From Thiomicrorhabdus sp. Milos-T2 (GTDB lineage Bacteria; Pseudomonadota; Gammaproteobacteria; Thiomicrospirales; Thiomicrospiraceae), in assembly GCF_000702325.1 (NCBI RefSeq), contig NZ_KL370891.1:1200917-1264916 (forward strand): a DNA stretch of 64,000 nt, in the 5' to 3' direction. Numbering within the stretch: position 1 is the stretch's first letter; each line of letters begins with the position of its first letter. The notes below the pieces were generated by a model. It worked only from the letters and a program-made list of their open reading frames with translations. It did not search any database and had not been told where the DNA came from. The translations under genes and the position numbers were made by a program. Below are positions 1 to 7,829 of this stretch, piece after piece.

Positions 1-302
1 AAGCCGTTCAATTCGAAGATGAAGCGAAAGAGCGTGTTAAGTTAGGTTTGATCTTAGGCGATATTATCAAAGCTAATAATATTGAAGCATCAAATGAAGA
101 AGTTGAAGCATATATTGCTGAACAAGCTTCTTCTTATGAAGATCCTTCTGAAGTGATTGGTTGGTATGCACAGAACCCTGGCGCACGATCTGAGATTCGA
201 GGTGTTTTAGTTGAAGGTAAGGTTGCTGCTAAAATTATTGAAGAAGCAAAAGTAAAAGAAGTGACTAAAGCTTTTGAAGAAGTTATCAATACGCCTGCGT
301 AA
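1..302 (+). CDS. tig: Trigger factor, C-terminal fragment (partial at window start)
   Basis: The open frame enters from the left edge (frame of base 3) and ends at TAA 300-302. About 100 residues are visible, starting AVQFEDEAKERV and continuing through LGLILGDIIKANNIEAS, YEDPSEVIGWY and VKEVTKAFEEVI. This matches the C-terminal helical arm of trigger factor, the ribosome-bound peptidyl-prolyl isomerase and chaperone. The tig-clpP-clpX-lon order that follows supports the call. The PPIase and ribosome-binding domains lie outside the window. A strong terminator follows. An in-frame TTG at 48 is internal and not a start. Confidence 0.93.
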   Translation, partial: AVQFEDEAKERVKLGLILGDIIKANNIEASNEEVEAYIAEQASSYEDPSEVIGWYAQNPGARSEIRGVLVEGKVAAKIIEEAKVKEVTKAFEEVINTPA

Positions 303-303
303 T

Positions 304-327
304 TCAATTTATAACTCAATTTATAAC
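304..327. repeat. Tandem 2 x 12 bp duplication after tig
   Basis: Two perfect head-to-tail copies of TCAATTTATAAC begin 1 bp after the tig stop codon. It looks like a slippage duplication. Similar short duplications occur at other gene borders in this window (7777, 33457, 56672). Confidence 0.8.
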
Positions 328-343
328 GCTGTATAGACTTCAA

Positions 344-397
344 AACTTAACCCTGAGCATATATTTCTTATTTGTGCTTGGGGTTAAGTTTTTTTTT
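344..397 (+). terminator. Rho-independent terminator of tig
   Basis: A stem formed by ACTTAACCCTGAGCA and TGCTTGGGGTTAAGT is followed by a run of T. It lies 42 bp after the tig stop and separates tig from clpP. Confidence 0.9.
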
Positions 398-444
398 GCC
401 TCAGAAAAGGCTAAGATACTCCTAAATACAAATTTAATATAAAT

Positions 445-603
445 GAGACCTTTGCACGAGAGTATGCGCGAGTAAAAATGGTTAAAATTCACCTGATTTT
501 TGTTTAAAAACTTGCGAATAGCTAGCTATTCGCTGTGTTTCCCGCCGCAATCAGGCAAATTTTACCTCATTTTTCTTTCGCACCTATCTCATGCAAAGGT
601 CTC
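445..603 (+). mobile_element. MITE copy 1 (159 bp, orientation A)
   Basis: It begins GAGACCTTTGCACGAGAGTA and ends in the near inverted copy ATGCAAAGGTCTC. The centre is the palindrome GAATAGCTAGCTATTC, flanked by complementary CACCTGATT and AATCAGG arms, so the whole unit can fold into one imperfect hairpin. It is bounded by AAAT on both sides (441-444, 604-607), a likely 4-bp target duplication. It encodes nothing. It lies between the tig terminator and clpP, ending 30 bp before the clpP start, so any clpP promoter is squeezed into 398-444 or lies in the element. Confidence 0.88.
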
Positions 604-633
604 AAATAAAACCTACAGGACATAAAGCAGTAT

Positions 634-1233
634 ATGGATAACATGATTCAAAATGCACTCGTACCAATGGTAATTGAACAGACTAGCCGTGGCGAGCGTT
701 CGTACGATATTTATTCTAGACTTTTAAAAGAACGCGTTATCTTTTTAGTTGGACAGGTAGAAGACCATATGGCCAATTTGATTGTGGCTCAAATGTTGTT
801 TCTAGAATCAGAGAATCCTGATAAAGATATTCATTTATATATTAACTCTCCAGGCGGTAGCGTGACAGCGGGTATGGCTATATACGATACCATGCGTTTT
901 ATTAAACCTGATGTAAGTACTATGTGTATTGGCCAAGCGGCAAGTATGGGGTCTTTCTTATTGTCGGCAGGTGCGAAGGGTAAACGATTTGCATTGCCTA
1001 ATTCTCGTGTAATGATTCATCAACCTTTAGGTGGTTTTCAAGGGCAGGCAAGTGATATTCAAATTCATGCTCAAGAAATCTTACAAATTAAAGAAAAGTT
1101 AAATAGAGCGTTAGCTGATCATACCGGTCAGGATATTAAAACGATTGAGCAAGATACAGATAGAGATAATTTCATGAGTTCTGAACAAGCTTGTGACTAT
1201 GGTTTAATCGACAAAGTATTAACAAATCGTTAA
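634..1233 (+). CDS. clpP: ATP-dependent Clp protease proteolytic subunit ClpP
   Basis: This 199-residue serine protease has the usual family length. The catalytic triad is visible: Ser104 in GQAASMGS, His129 in VMIHQPLGG and Asp178 in TDRDNF. The oligomerisation and substrate-binding stretch [12 protein letters not shown] is intact. ClpP forms a tetradecameric chamber fed by ClpX, encoded 11 bp downstream, and degrades tagged or misfolded cytosolic proteins. The first ATG at 634 has a distant AGGA; starts at Met4 or Met11 would also be compatible, and the N-terminus is processed in this family. MITE copy 1 ends 30 bp upstream. Confidence 0.97.
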   Translation: MDNMIQNALVPMVIEQTSRGERSYDIYSRLLKERVIFLVGQVEDHMANLIVAQMLFLESENPDKDIHLYINSPGGSVTAGMAIYDTMRFIKPDVSTMCIGQAASMGSFLLSAGAKGKRFALPNSRVMIHQPLGGFQGQASDIQIHAQEILQIKEKLNRALADHTGQDIKTIEQDTDRDNFMSSEQACDYGLIDKVLTNR

Positions 1234-1244
1234 GGCAGTAAAGT

Positions 1245-2504
1245 ATGAGTGAAGATAAGACATTGTATTGTTCTTTTTGCGGAAAAGGGCAAGATGAAGT
1301 TAGAAAGTTAATCGCAGGTCCGTCGGTTTATATCTGTGACGAGTGCGTTGAGTTATGTAATGACATTTTGCGTGATGAATTTGGTGAAGAAGATATTAGC
1401 CAATTTGAACTAGAAAATTTACCTACACCGCATGAAATCAGTCACATTCTTGATGATTATGTTATTGGCCAATTTAATGCTAAAAAGGTACTTTCTGTAG
1501 CGGTTTACAATCATTATAAGCGTCTACAACAAGCACACGTTAAAGATGATGTAGAATTAACTAAAAGTAACATTCTTTTAATTGGTCCAACAGGTTCTGG
1601 TAAAACACTTTTAGCACAAACCTTAGCGCGTTTGTTAGATGTTCCTTTTGCGATTGCAGATGCAACCACGTTAACAGAAGCAGGTTATGTTGGTGAAGAT
1701 GTTGAAAGTATCGTATTAAAATTACTACAACGTTGTGATAATGATCCTGAAAAAGCAGAGCGCGGAATCATCTATATTGATGAAATTGATAAAATCACCC
1801 GTAAATCTGAAAACCCATCAATTACCCGAGATGTATCTGGTGAAGGTGTTCAGCAAGCTTTACTTAAATTGGTTGAAGGTACAATGGCTTCAGTTCCTCC
1901 ACAAGGCGGACGCAAGCACCCAAACCAAGATATGATTCAAGTGGACACCTCTAAAATATTGTTTATTGTTGGTGGCGCTTTTGAAGGTTTAGACAAGATT
2001 ATTGACCAACGTACGGAAACCAATATTGGTATTGGCTTCTCTGCAGAAGTTAAAACTAAGGATAAACAGCTTTCAGTCACTGAGAAATTCCAAAAGATTG
2101 AGCCAGAAGATTTAATCAAATTTGGTCTTATTCCAGAGTTTGTGGGTCGTCTTCCAATGATTGCCTCCCTTGAAGAATTAGATGAAGCCGCTTTGATTAA
2201 AATTTTAACTGAACCAAAAAATGCTTTAGTGAAGCAGTTTCAGAAAATGTTTGAACTGGAAGGTGCTGAACTAGAATTTAGAAAAGATGCGCTATCTGAA
2301 ATTGCGAATTTAGCAATTGAAAGAAAAACCGGAGCGCGTGGTCTACGTTCAATTTTGGAGCAATTGTTGCTTGATACGATGTATGACCTACCAAGCTTGA
2401 AAAATGTAGAAAAGGTCGCTATAAATAAAGCAGTGATTCAAGGTAAAAAATCACCGTTGCTTGTTTATAAAGAAGAGCAGTCTAAAAAAGCATCGAGTGA
2501 ATAG
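1245..2504 (+). CDS. clpX: ATP-dependent Clp protease ATP-binding subunit ClpX
   Basis: This 419-residue AAA+ unfoldase recognises substrates and threads them into ClpP. The N-terminal zinc-binding domain carries Cys9, Cys12, Cys31 and Cys34 (CSFC and CDEC). The Walker A motif GPTGSGKT is near residues 113-120. Walker B is YIDEIDK, and the IGFSAE region and a C-terminal small domain follow. Length is normal. It sits 11 bp after clpP and is certainly cotranscribed. A MITE copy lies 6 bp after the stop, ahead of the terminator. Confidence 0.98.
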   Translation: MSEDKTLYCSFCGKGQDEVRKLIAGPSVYICDECVELCNDILRDEFGEEDISQFELENLPTPHEISHILDDYVIGQFNAKKVLSVAVYNHYKRLQQAHVKDDVELTKSNILLIGPTGSGKTLLAQTLARLLDVPFAIADATTLTEAGYVGEDVESIVLKLLQRCDNDPEKAERGIIYIDEIDKITRKSENPSITRDVSGEGVQQALLKLVEGTMASVPPQGGRKHPNQDMIQVDTSKILFIVGGAFEGLDKIIDQRTETNIGIGFSAEVKTKDKQLSVTEKFQKIEPEDLIKFGLIPEFVGRLPMIASLEELDEAALIKILTEPKNALVKQFQKMFELEGAELEFRKDALSEIANLAIERKTGARGLRSILEQLLLDTMYDLPSLKNVEKVAINKAVIQGKKSPLLVYKEEQSKKASSE

Positions 2505-2510
2505 AAAGTT

Positions 2511-2688
2511 GAGACCTTTGCATGAGATAGGTGCGAAAGAAAAATGAGGGAAAATTTACCTGATTGCGGCGGAAAACGCAGGGAATAGCTAGCTATTCGC
2601 AAGTTTTTTAACAAAAATAAGGTGAATTTTTACCCTCAAGGGGTACCTAGAACCATTTTACTCGTACATAATCTTGTGCAAAGGTCTC
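2511..2688 (-). mobile_element. MITE copy 2 (178 bp, orientation B)
   Basis: This copy is reversed relative to copy 1 (starts GAGACCTTTGCATGAGATAG, ends TCTTGTGCAAAGGTCTC). It has the central GAATAGCTAGCTATTC and a perfect 4-bp target duplication, AGTT at 2507-2510 and 2689-2692. It carries the extra module around CCCTCAAGGGG that copies 1 and 4 lack. It lies 6 bp after the clpX stop and before the clpX terminator. Confidence 0.9.
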
Positions 2689-2719
2689 AGTTAAAATAGC
2701 CCTTTAAATAAACGTTTTA

Positions 2720-2744
2720 AACCCAGCTATATGCTGGGTTTTTT
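2720..2744 (+). terminator. Terminator between clpX and lon
   Basis: AACCCAGC, loop TATA, and GCTGGGTT are followed by TTTT. It ends clpPX transcripts after they pass through MITE copy 2. Confidence 0.85.
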
Positions 2745-2773
2745 AAAGACAAAATACCTGATAAGGGATAATA

Positions 2774-5191
2774 ATGGATATAGACCAAGTAAGTATGAAA
2801 ATGAATGTACTAATTTTACCATTAAGAGATGTAGTGGTTTTCCCTGGAAATGTAATGCCATTATTTGTGGGCAGAGAAAAATCAATACAGGCCTTAAATG
2901 AGGCTATGCAAGGTGATAAACAAATATTTTTAGTTACTCAAAAAAGCGCCGAGCTAGATGTCCCAACCCTTGAAGATTTGTACTCTGTTGGCACCATGGC
3001 AAACATATTGCAGCTTTTAAAACTGCCTGACGGTACGGTTAAAGTTTTAGTTGAAGGGGTTCAACGCTTTGAATTGACTGGCTTATATGCAGAAGAGAAT
3101 GTACTACTTGGTGATATTAGTGAAATTGAATCTAATGAAGAAAACGAAACAGATTCAATTGTGTTGATGCGTGCTTTGAGTGAACGCTTTGCCTTGTTTG
3201 CGGAACTAAAGAAAAAAATCCCTTCCGAAGTAAAAACCTCAGTAAAAAAAGAGACAGATCCCGAACGTATGGTGGATTTAATTTCTTCAAATTTAAAGCT
3301 CTCAGTTGATGAAAAACAGTCCCTACTTGAGTTAACGTCTACTAGTGATAGATTAGAAAAAGTCTTAGCGCTAGTTGAAACAGAGCTTGAAATGCTAGAG
3401 TCTGAACGCAGAATTACCAGTCGTGTTAAAAAACAAATGGATAAAACTCAGCGAGAATATTATCTCAATGAAAAAATTAAAGCCATTCACACGGAATTAT
3501 CAGGTGATGAAGAAGCGGTTAATGAATTAGATGAAATTAAACAGCGCATAGAAAAGGCTGGGTTAACGGAATCTGCAAAAAATAAAGCTAATTCAGAGCT
3601 TAAAAAACTTAAATTAATGCCAGCACAATCTTCTGAAGCGACAGTGGTCAGAAATTATTTAGATTGGTTAATTGATATTCCCTGGAAAAAACGTAGTCGA
3701 GTATCAAAAGACTTGAATAAAGCCGAAAACATTCTTGATGCTCAGCATTATGGTTTGGAGAAAGTTAAAGAACGTATTATTGAATACCTCGCAGTGCAAA
3801 AGCGTGTTGGGAAAATGAAAGGGCCAATCCTTTGTTTAGTTGGGCCTCCTGGTGTAGGTAAAACCTCATTAGCACGTTCTATTTCAGAAGCAACCAATCG
3901 AAAGTATGTTCGCATGTCATTAGGTGGTGTTCGCGATGAAGCGGAGATAAGAGGGCACCGTAAAACCTATATTGGTGCTTTGCCAGGTAAAATTATTCAA
4001 AAAATGCATTCAGCAGGCACTAAGAACCCTCTATTTTTATTAGATGAAATAGACAAAATGTCTAGTGATATGCGCGGAGACCCAGCTTCAGCATTGTTAG
4101 AAGTGCTCGATCCCGAACAAAATAATGCCTTTAACGATCACTACCTAGAAGTCGATTACGATTTATCTGATGTAATGTTTGTTGCTACCTCTAACTCAAT
4201 GGATATTCCTGAGGCGCTATTAGACCGTATGGAGGTGATTAACTTATCTGGTTACACTGAACCTGAAAAACTCAATATTGCTAAGCAACATCTTTTACCT
4301 CGTGCTTTAAAAGACCATGGTTTAAAAGAGAGTGAGCTAGAAATTGAGGAATCGGCTCTGCTCGCTATTATTCAAATCTACACTCGAGAAGCAGGGGTGC
4401 GTTTACTGGCTCGGGAACTTGCTAAGATTTGTCGTAAAGCGGTAAAACAAATCGTGACTAACGAAGCTGATGCCGGCAAAATTTTAGTTACTTCAAAAGA
4501 GCTCGAGTCTTATTTAGGTGTAGCTCGTTATCGTGTTGGTTTGGCTGATTCAGAAGATAGGATTGGTCAAGTCTCAGGATTGGCATGGACAAGAGTAGGC
4601 GGAGATTTACTGCGTATTGAAGCGACAGCAATGCCAGGTAAAGGAAAACTCTCCAGTACAGGACAATTAGGTAGTGTAATGCAAGAGTCTGTACAAGCGG
4701 CAATGAGTGTTATTAGAAGTCGTTCTAAAACATTAGGTTTGGATGATGATTTTTATGAAACTAATGATCTACATTTACATTTTCCAGAAGGGGCTATTAA
4801 AAAGGATGGTCCTAGTGCGGGTATTGCTATCTGTACGGCCATTACTTCAGTGTTAACTAAAATTCCTGTTAAAGCGAACGTAGCGATGACAGGAGAGATT
4901 ACATTGCGTGGTGAGGTGCTTCCAATAGGTGGATTAAAAGAGAAATTACTCGCTGCTCTGCGTGGAGGCATTAAAACCGTATTAATTCCACAAGATAATG
5001 TGAGAGATTTGGCAGACGTACCTGAAGAAGTGAAAAATCAACTCGATATTCATCCTGTTCAATGGGTGGATGAGGTTTTAGAATTAGCCTTAACTGAAGA
5101 GCCAAAACCTATAGACAGCGTAACTGAAGCCATAACTTATACTGATGATAAAGCCCAAAAAACACCGCAAAAGGCTTCAAATCGACATTAA
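2774..5191 (+). CDS. lon: ATP-dependent protease Lon
   Basis: This 805-residue protein has the full LonA architecture. The N-terminal substrate domain begins [17 protein letters not shown]. It is followed by a coiled-coil middle region, the AAA+ module with Walker A GPPGVGKT (about 357-364) and Walker [11 protein letters not shown], and a C-terminal protease domain. The Ser-Lys dyad is Ser681 in DGPSAG and Lys724 in GGLKEKLL. Lon degrades misfolded and regulatory proteins in the cytosol. It is placed after clpX and before the HU gene, as in many gammaproteobacteria. A terminator separates it from clpX, so it probably has its own promoter in the short 2745-2773 leader or further upstream. Confidence 0.98.
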   Translation: MDIDQVSMKMNVLILPLRDVVVFPGNVMPLFVGREKSIQALNEAMQGDKQIFLVTQKSAELDVPTLEDLYSVGTMANILQLLKLPDGTVKVLVEGVQRFELTGLYAEENVLLGDISEIESNEENETDSIVLMRALSERFALFAELKKKIPSEVKTSVKKETDPERMVDLISSNLKLSVDEKQSLLELTSTSDRLEKVLALVETELEMLESERRITSRVKKQMDKTQREYYLNEKIKAIHTELSGDEEAVNELDEIKQRIEKAGLTESAKNKANSELKKLKLMPAQSSEATVVRNYLDWLIDIPWKKRSRVSKDLNKAENILDAQHYGLEKVKERIIEYLAVQKRVGKMKGPILCLVGPPGVGKTSLARSISEATNRKYVRMSLGGVRDEAEIRGHRKTYIGALPGKIIQKMHSAGTKNPLFLLDEIDKMSSDMRGDPASALLEVLDPEQNNAFNDHYLEVDYDLSDVMFVATSNSMDIPEALLDRMEVINLSGYTEPEKLNIAKQHLLPRALKDHGLKESELEIEESALLAIIQIYTREAGVRLLARELAKICRKAVKQIVTNEADAGKILVTSKELESYLGVARYRVGLADSEDRIGQVSGLAWTRVGGDLLRIEATAMPGKGKLSSTGQLGSVMQESVQAAMSVIRSRSKTLGLDDDFYETNDLHLHFPEGAIKKDGPSAGIAICTAITSVLTKIPVKANVAMTGEITLRGEVLPIGGLKEKLLAALRGGIKTVLIPQDNVRDLADVPEEVKNQLDIHPVQWVDEVLELALTEEPKPIDSVTEAITYTDDKAQKTPQKASNRH

Positions 5192-5214
5192 TTAGTGAAA
5201 ATACGTTTTTTTAC

Positions 5215-5244
5215 TTGACACCATTTGGTGATGATTGCTATAAA
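5215..5244 (+). promoter_or_regulatory. Sigma-70 promoter of the HU gene
   Basis: TTGACA at 5215-5220 and TATAAA at 5239-5244 are separated by 18 bp, about 55 bp ahead of the HU start. The near-consensus -35 box suits an abundant nucleoid protein. Confidence 0.75.
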
Positions 5245-5299
5245 TGCATTAGCCAAAGGTGGTGGATAAAAAATATATTAAAAACTCATGGAGAAAAAA

Positions 5300-5572
5300 A
5301 TGAATAAATCTGAATTAGTAAGTGCAATCGCAGAAGAAGCTGGTTTAACAAAAGCAGATGCAGCTAAAGCATTAGATGCAACAGTAGCTTCTATCACTAA
5401 AGCAATGAGTACTGGTGATTCTGTTGCTATTATCGGTTTTGGTACTTTTAAAGTAGGTGAGCGTTCTGCACGTACTGGTCGTAACCCACAAACTGGTGCT
5501 GAAATGCAAATTCCAGCAGCTAAAGTTCCTAAGTTTACTGCTGGTAAAGCGCTAAAAGAAGCAGTTAATTAA
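5300..5572 (+). CDS. hupB: DNA-binding protein HU (beta type)
   Basis: This 90-residue nucleoid protein starts [20 protein letters not shown]. It has the HU arm motif [21 protein letters not shown] and a [14 protein letters not shown] end. The upstream in-frame ATG at 5288 is rejected as the start because it overlaps the ribosome-binding site GGAGA (5290-5294), which is correctly spaced for the ATG at 5300. HU binds DNA non-specifically and bends it. Its position after lon is the usual one for hupB. It is a different gene from the IHF beta gene at 28112. Confidence 0.97.
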   Translation: MNKSELVSAIAEEAGLTKADAAKALDATVASITKAMSTGDSVAIIGFGTFKVGERSARTGRNPQTGAEMQIPAAKVPKFTAGKALKEAVN

Positions 5573-5622
5573 TAACTTAGAAATCAGCTGTCAAAAAAAT
5601 GTAAAAAAACATTTAAATTTGA

Positions 5623-5650
5623 TTGACAAGCTCTCCTAGAACTCTATAAT
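5623..5650 (+). promoter_or_regulatory. Strong sigma-70 promoter of the tRNA-Val/Asp cluster
   Basis: Consensus TTGACA at 5623-5628 and consensus TATAAT at 5645-5650 have a 16-bp spacer, followed by a GC-containing ACGCCAC start region. The first tRNA begins 59 bp downstream. Confidence 0.9.
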
Positions 5651-5709
5651 ACGCCACATCAATTAAGCACAGCAATACAGGCCACAAGCCATGTAGAGCA
5701 AGTTTAATT

Positions 5710-5785
5710 GGGTGATTAGCTCAGTTGGGAGAGCATCGCCCTTACAAGGCGAGGGTCACTGGTTCGAGCCCAGTATCACCCACCA
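5710..5785 (+). tRNA. tRNA-Val (anticodon TAC), copy 1
   Basis: The acceptor stem GGGTGAT pairs with ATCACCC. The anticodon arm is TCGCC-CTTACAA-GGCGA with anticodon TAC. The T arm contains GGTTCGAGCC. CCA is encoded. Length is 76 nt, with only one base between its CCA and the next tRNA. Confidence 0.97.
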
Positions 5786-5786
5786 T

Positions 5787-5863
5787 GGAGTAGTAGCTCA
5801 GCTGGTTAGAGTACCTGCCTGTCACGCAGGGTGTCGAGGGTTCGAATCCCTTCTATTCCGCCA
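5787..5863 (+). tRNA. tRNA-Asp (anticodon GTC), copy 1
   Basis: The acceptor stem GGAGTAG pairs with CTATTCC, including a G-T pair. The anticodon arm is CCTGC-CTGTCAC-GCAGG with anticodon GTC. CCA is encoded. Length is 77 nt. Confidence 0.97.
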
Positions 5864-5872
5864 AATTTTAAG

Positions 5873-5896
5873 GCTAGTCTTTGACTGGCTTTTTTA
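5873..5896 (+). terminator. Terminator after the first tRNA pair
   Basis: GCTAGTC and GACTGGC form a 7-bp stem with one T-G pair and a TTT loop, followed by a T run. It suggests that the second tRNA pair is reached by read-through or has its own promoter. Confidence 0.75.
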
Positions 5897-5983
5897 TTGC
5901 AAATCTTCAGGAGTTTGCAGTAACTATAAGATAAGCATTTTAAGCTCAGTAGAGCATCAAAAATAAGACTTATCGAATATCCT

Positions 5984-6059
5984 GGGTGATTAGCTCAGTT
6001 GGGAGAGCATCGCCCTTACAAGGCGAGGGTCACTGGTTCGAGCCCAGTATCACCCACCA
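5984..6059 (+). tRNA. tRNA-Val (anticodon TAC), copy 2
   Basis: It is identical base for base to the copy at 5710-5785, CCA included. An 8-bp spacer precedes the next tRNA instead of 1 bp. Confidence 0.97.
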
Positions 6060-6067
6060 TACAATAC

Positions 6068-6144
6068 GGAGTAGTAGCTCAGCTGGTTAGAGTACCTGCC
6101 TGTCACGCAGGGTGTCGAGGGTTCGAATCCCTTCTATTCCGCCA
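6068..6144 (+). tRNA. tRNA-Asp (anticodon GTC), copy 2
   Basis: It is identical to the copy at 5787-5863, CCA included. Together with the second tRNA-Val it makes a tandem duplication of the whole tRNA pair. Confidence 0.97.
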
Positions 6145-6150
6145 TTATTT

Positions 6151-6186
6151 AAAAAGCCGCTAGAGGTTACTCTAGTGGCTTTTTTT
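6151..6186 (+). terminator. Terminator after the second tRNA pair
   Basis: AGCCGCTAGAG and CTCTAGTGGCT form an 11-bp stem with a GTTA loop, preceded by A5 and followed by T6. Confidence 0.9.
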
Positions 6187-6242
6187 ATATCAGTAACTTC
6201 ATTAAAGATTATTCATCTTGTTTACACTATTTATTACTCTTG

Positions 6243-6498
6243 GAGACCTTTGCACCCAAGGGCATAAACACGAGATAGGTACGAAAGAAAAATGAGAGAA
6301 TATTTGCCTGATTCTCGACTTACCCCTTCGGGCGTCGAGTTCTTCGTTTGTGGCGGGAAACGCAGGGAATAGCTAGCTATTTGTAAGTTGTCGCCCAACG
6401 GAAGTGCCCTTGGGGTACAACAAAAAACAGGTAAATTTTTACCCTCAAGGGGCACCTAGAACCATTTTTACTCGTGCATACTCTCGTGCAAAGGTCTC
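6243..6498 (-). mobile_element. MITE copy 3 (256 bp, longest, orientation B)
   Basis: The ends are GAGACCTTTGCAC and CTCGTGCAAAGGTCTC, with a perfect 4-bp target duplication CTTG (6239-6242, 6499-6502). Compared with the 159-bp form it carries three extra segments: one near the left end (CACCCAAGGGCATAAA), one with CGACTTACCCCTTCGGGCGTCG, and one with CGCCCAACGGAAGTGCCCTTGGGG near the centre. The central palindrome has one change at its end. Short open frames cross it, but none has a ribosome-binding site or a counterpart in other copies. Confidence 0.88.
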
Positions 6499-6522
6499 CT
6501 TGGATTTGAGTCTGTTAGAGAT

Positions 6523-6548
6523 AAAAAACCGCAATAAAATGCGGTTTA
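6523..6548 (-). terminator. fabI terminator
   Basis: On the minus strand AACCGCA, loop TTTTAT and TGCGGTT are followed by TTTTAT. It lies 50 bp after the fabI stop. Confidence 0.85.
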
Positions 6549-6572
6549 ATTGGCTTTATTCTGGTTTAAGAA

Positions 6573-6592
6573 TCCTACCAGGCCTGGTAGGA
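6573..6592. repeat. Iterated palindrome copy, extended to 20 bp
   Basis: ACCAGGCCTGGT at 6577-6588 is extended by TCCT and AGGA into a perfect 20-bp palindrome, 6 bp beyond the fabI stop and ahead of the fabI terminator. Confidence 0.9.
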
Positions 6593-6598
6593 ACTGAA

Positions 6599-7378
6599 CT
6601 AGGTTGAAGCGGTGATATTGTATCCACCATCAACATAGGTAATCTCACCTGTAATACCTGAAGCTAAGTCTGAACATAAGAATGCAGCAGTATTACCGAC
6701 TTCTTCAATCGAAACATTGCGGCGAAGTGGAGTAGACTGAGCAGCCTTGTCTAACATGCTTCTAAAGTCTTTAATTCCGGCGGCCGCAAGAGTTCTGATT
6801 GGTCCAGCAGAAACGGCATTAACGCGAATCCCATCTTGACCAAGGTCAGCAGCTAAGTAGCGCACAGTGGCTTCTAGTGATGCTTTAGCGATTCCCATTA
6901 CGTTATAGTTTGGTACTGCACGTTCTGCACCAAGGTATGAAACCGTCATAACTGAACCATTTTTTGCTTTTAACATCTCATAGGCAGCTTTTGTACATGC
7001 TGTTAAGCTGTATGCACTAATGTCATGAGCAATACTAAAACCATTGCGTGTAGAGGCATCAATCATTCGTCCTTCAAGTTCTTCACGTGGTGCGAATGCC
7101 ACAGAGTGGACTAGAATATCCAAGCCCTCAGTCCAGTTTTTAGCAAGCTCTGTAAATGTTGCATCTAATTCTGCATCACTTGCAACATCTAATGGAAGGA
7201 CAATACTAGAACCAAGTTCATCAGCAATTTTTTCTACACGACCTTTTAGCTTTTCATTTTGGTAGGTTAAAGCGATTTCAGCTCCTTGCTCATGCATTTG
7301 CTTAGCAATACCGTAAGCGATAGATTTATTATTTGCCACACCGATAATTAAGGCTTTTTTTCCAGTTAGGAATCCCAT
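6599..7378 (-). CDS. fabI: Enoyl-[acyl-carrier-protein] reductase (NADH) FabI
   Basis: FabI carries out the last reduction of each fatty-acid elongation cycle. The start is set at 7378 ([19 protein letters not shown]), with GGAG 8 bp upstream; a longer frame to 7444 lacks family similarity. The protein has 259 residues, the normal size. The N-terminal cofactor motif is [11 protein letters not shown]. The active-site set is Tyr148, Tyr158 and Lys165 in [19 protein letters not shown]. Ala94 stands where E. coli has Gly93; other FabI enzymes, such as that of Staphylococcus, naturally have Ala there, so it is not taken as a resistance sign. It is a single-gene unit between MITE copies 3 and 4. 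Confidence 0.97.
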   Translation of the reverse strand: MGFLTGKKALIIGVANNKSIAYGIAKQMHEQGAEIALTYQNEKLKGRVEKIADELGSSIVLPLDVASDAELDATFTELAKNWTEGLDILVHSVAFAPREELEGRMIDASTRNGFSIAHDISAYSLTACTKAAYEMLKAKNGSVMTVSYLGAERAVPNYNVMGIAKASLEATVRYLAADLGQDGIRVNAVSAGPIRTLAAAGIKDFRSMLDKAAQSTPLRRNVSIEEVGNTAAFLCSDLASGITGEITYVDGGYNITAST

Positions 7379-7562
7379 ATTGTTCTCCAATAGTGATTTT
7401 AGACAAAGACATTCAATGAGTTCTCTTATTGGGTAAAAACTCAATTAAGTGAATTGAATGCCATTAAAATTTATAGGCATTATAACGCTAAATTATTGGT
7501 TATAATGCTTGAAGTTATTAAAATTGATTACGATAGAAACACGATTTAAGTATTAACTTTAT

Positions 7563-7721
7563 GAGACCTTTGCACCAGAGTATGCACGAGTAAAAATGGT
7601 TAAAATTCACCCGATTTTTGTTGAAAAACTTGCGAATAGCTAGCTATTCCCTGCATTTTCCGCCGCAATCAGGCAAATTTCCCCTCATTTTTCTTTCGCG
7701 CCTATCTCGTGCAAAGGTCTC
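7563..7721 (+). mobile_element. MITE copy 4 (159 bp, orientation A)
   Basis: Same compact form as copy 1: GAGACCTTTGCACCAGAGTA at the left, CTCGTGCAAAGGTCTC at the right, central GAATAGCTAGCTATTC. TTAT precedes it and ATTAT follows, so the target duplication is offset by one base or imperfect. It lies between fabI and the peptide ABC operon. Confidence 0.87.
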
Positions 7722-7776
7722 ATTATTCTATTGTCACGGGGCTACTAAACGTTGTATTTATTCTGCGTTATAAGCT

Positions 7777-7815
7777 ATAGATTTAAACCATAGATTTAAA
7801 CCATAGATTTAAAAC
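7777..7815. repeat. Tandem 3 x 13 bp repeat upstream of the ABC operon
   Basis: Two exact units of ATAGATTTAAACC are followed by a third with one change (ATAGATTTAAAAC). The array ends 14 bp before the substrate-binding protein start, so unit number sets the length of its leader. Confidence 0.85.
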
Positions 7816-7829
7816 ACATAGGTAAAAAG

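Noticed and set aside
5940-5965. TAAGCTCAGTAGAGCATC between the tRNA pairs as a decayed tRNA
   Set aside because: Only the D-arm-like part matches by eye; no acceptor or anticodon arm can be found.
5712-5966. Open frame of 84 codons across the tRNA-Val/Asp pair
   Set aside because: It overlaps two certain tRNA genes and has no ribosome-binding site or protein-like composition.
6234-6607. Two opposed open frames crossing MITE copy 3, and another at 44445-44672 in copy 7
   Set aside because: Other copies do not keep a frame, no ribosome-binding site is present, and the hairpin structure explains the sequence; the MITE is taken as non-coding.
7044-7110. Ala94 of FabI as a sign of triclosan or diazaborine resistance
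   Set aside because: Alanine at this position is natural in other sensitive FabI enzymes.
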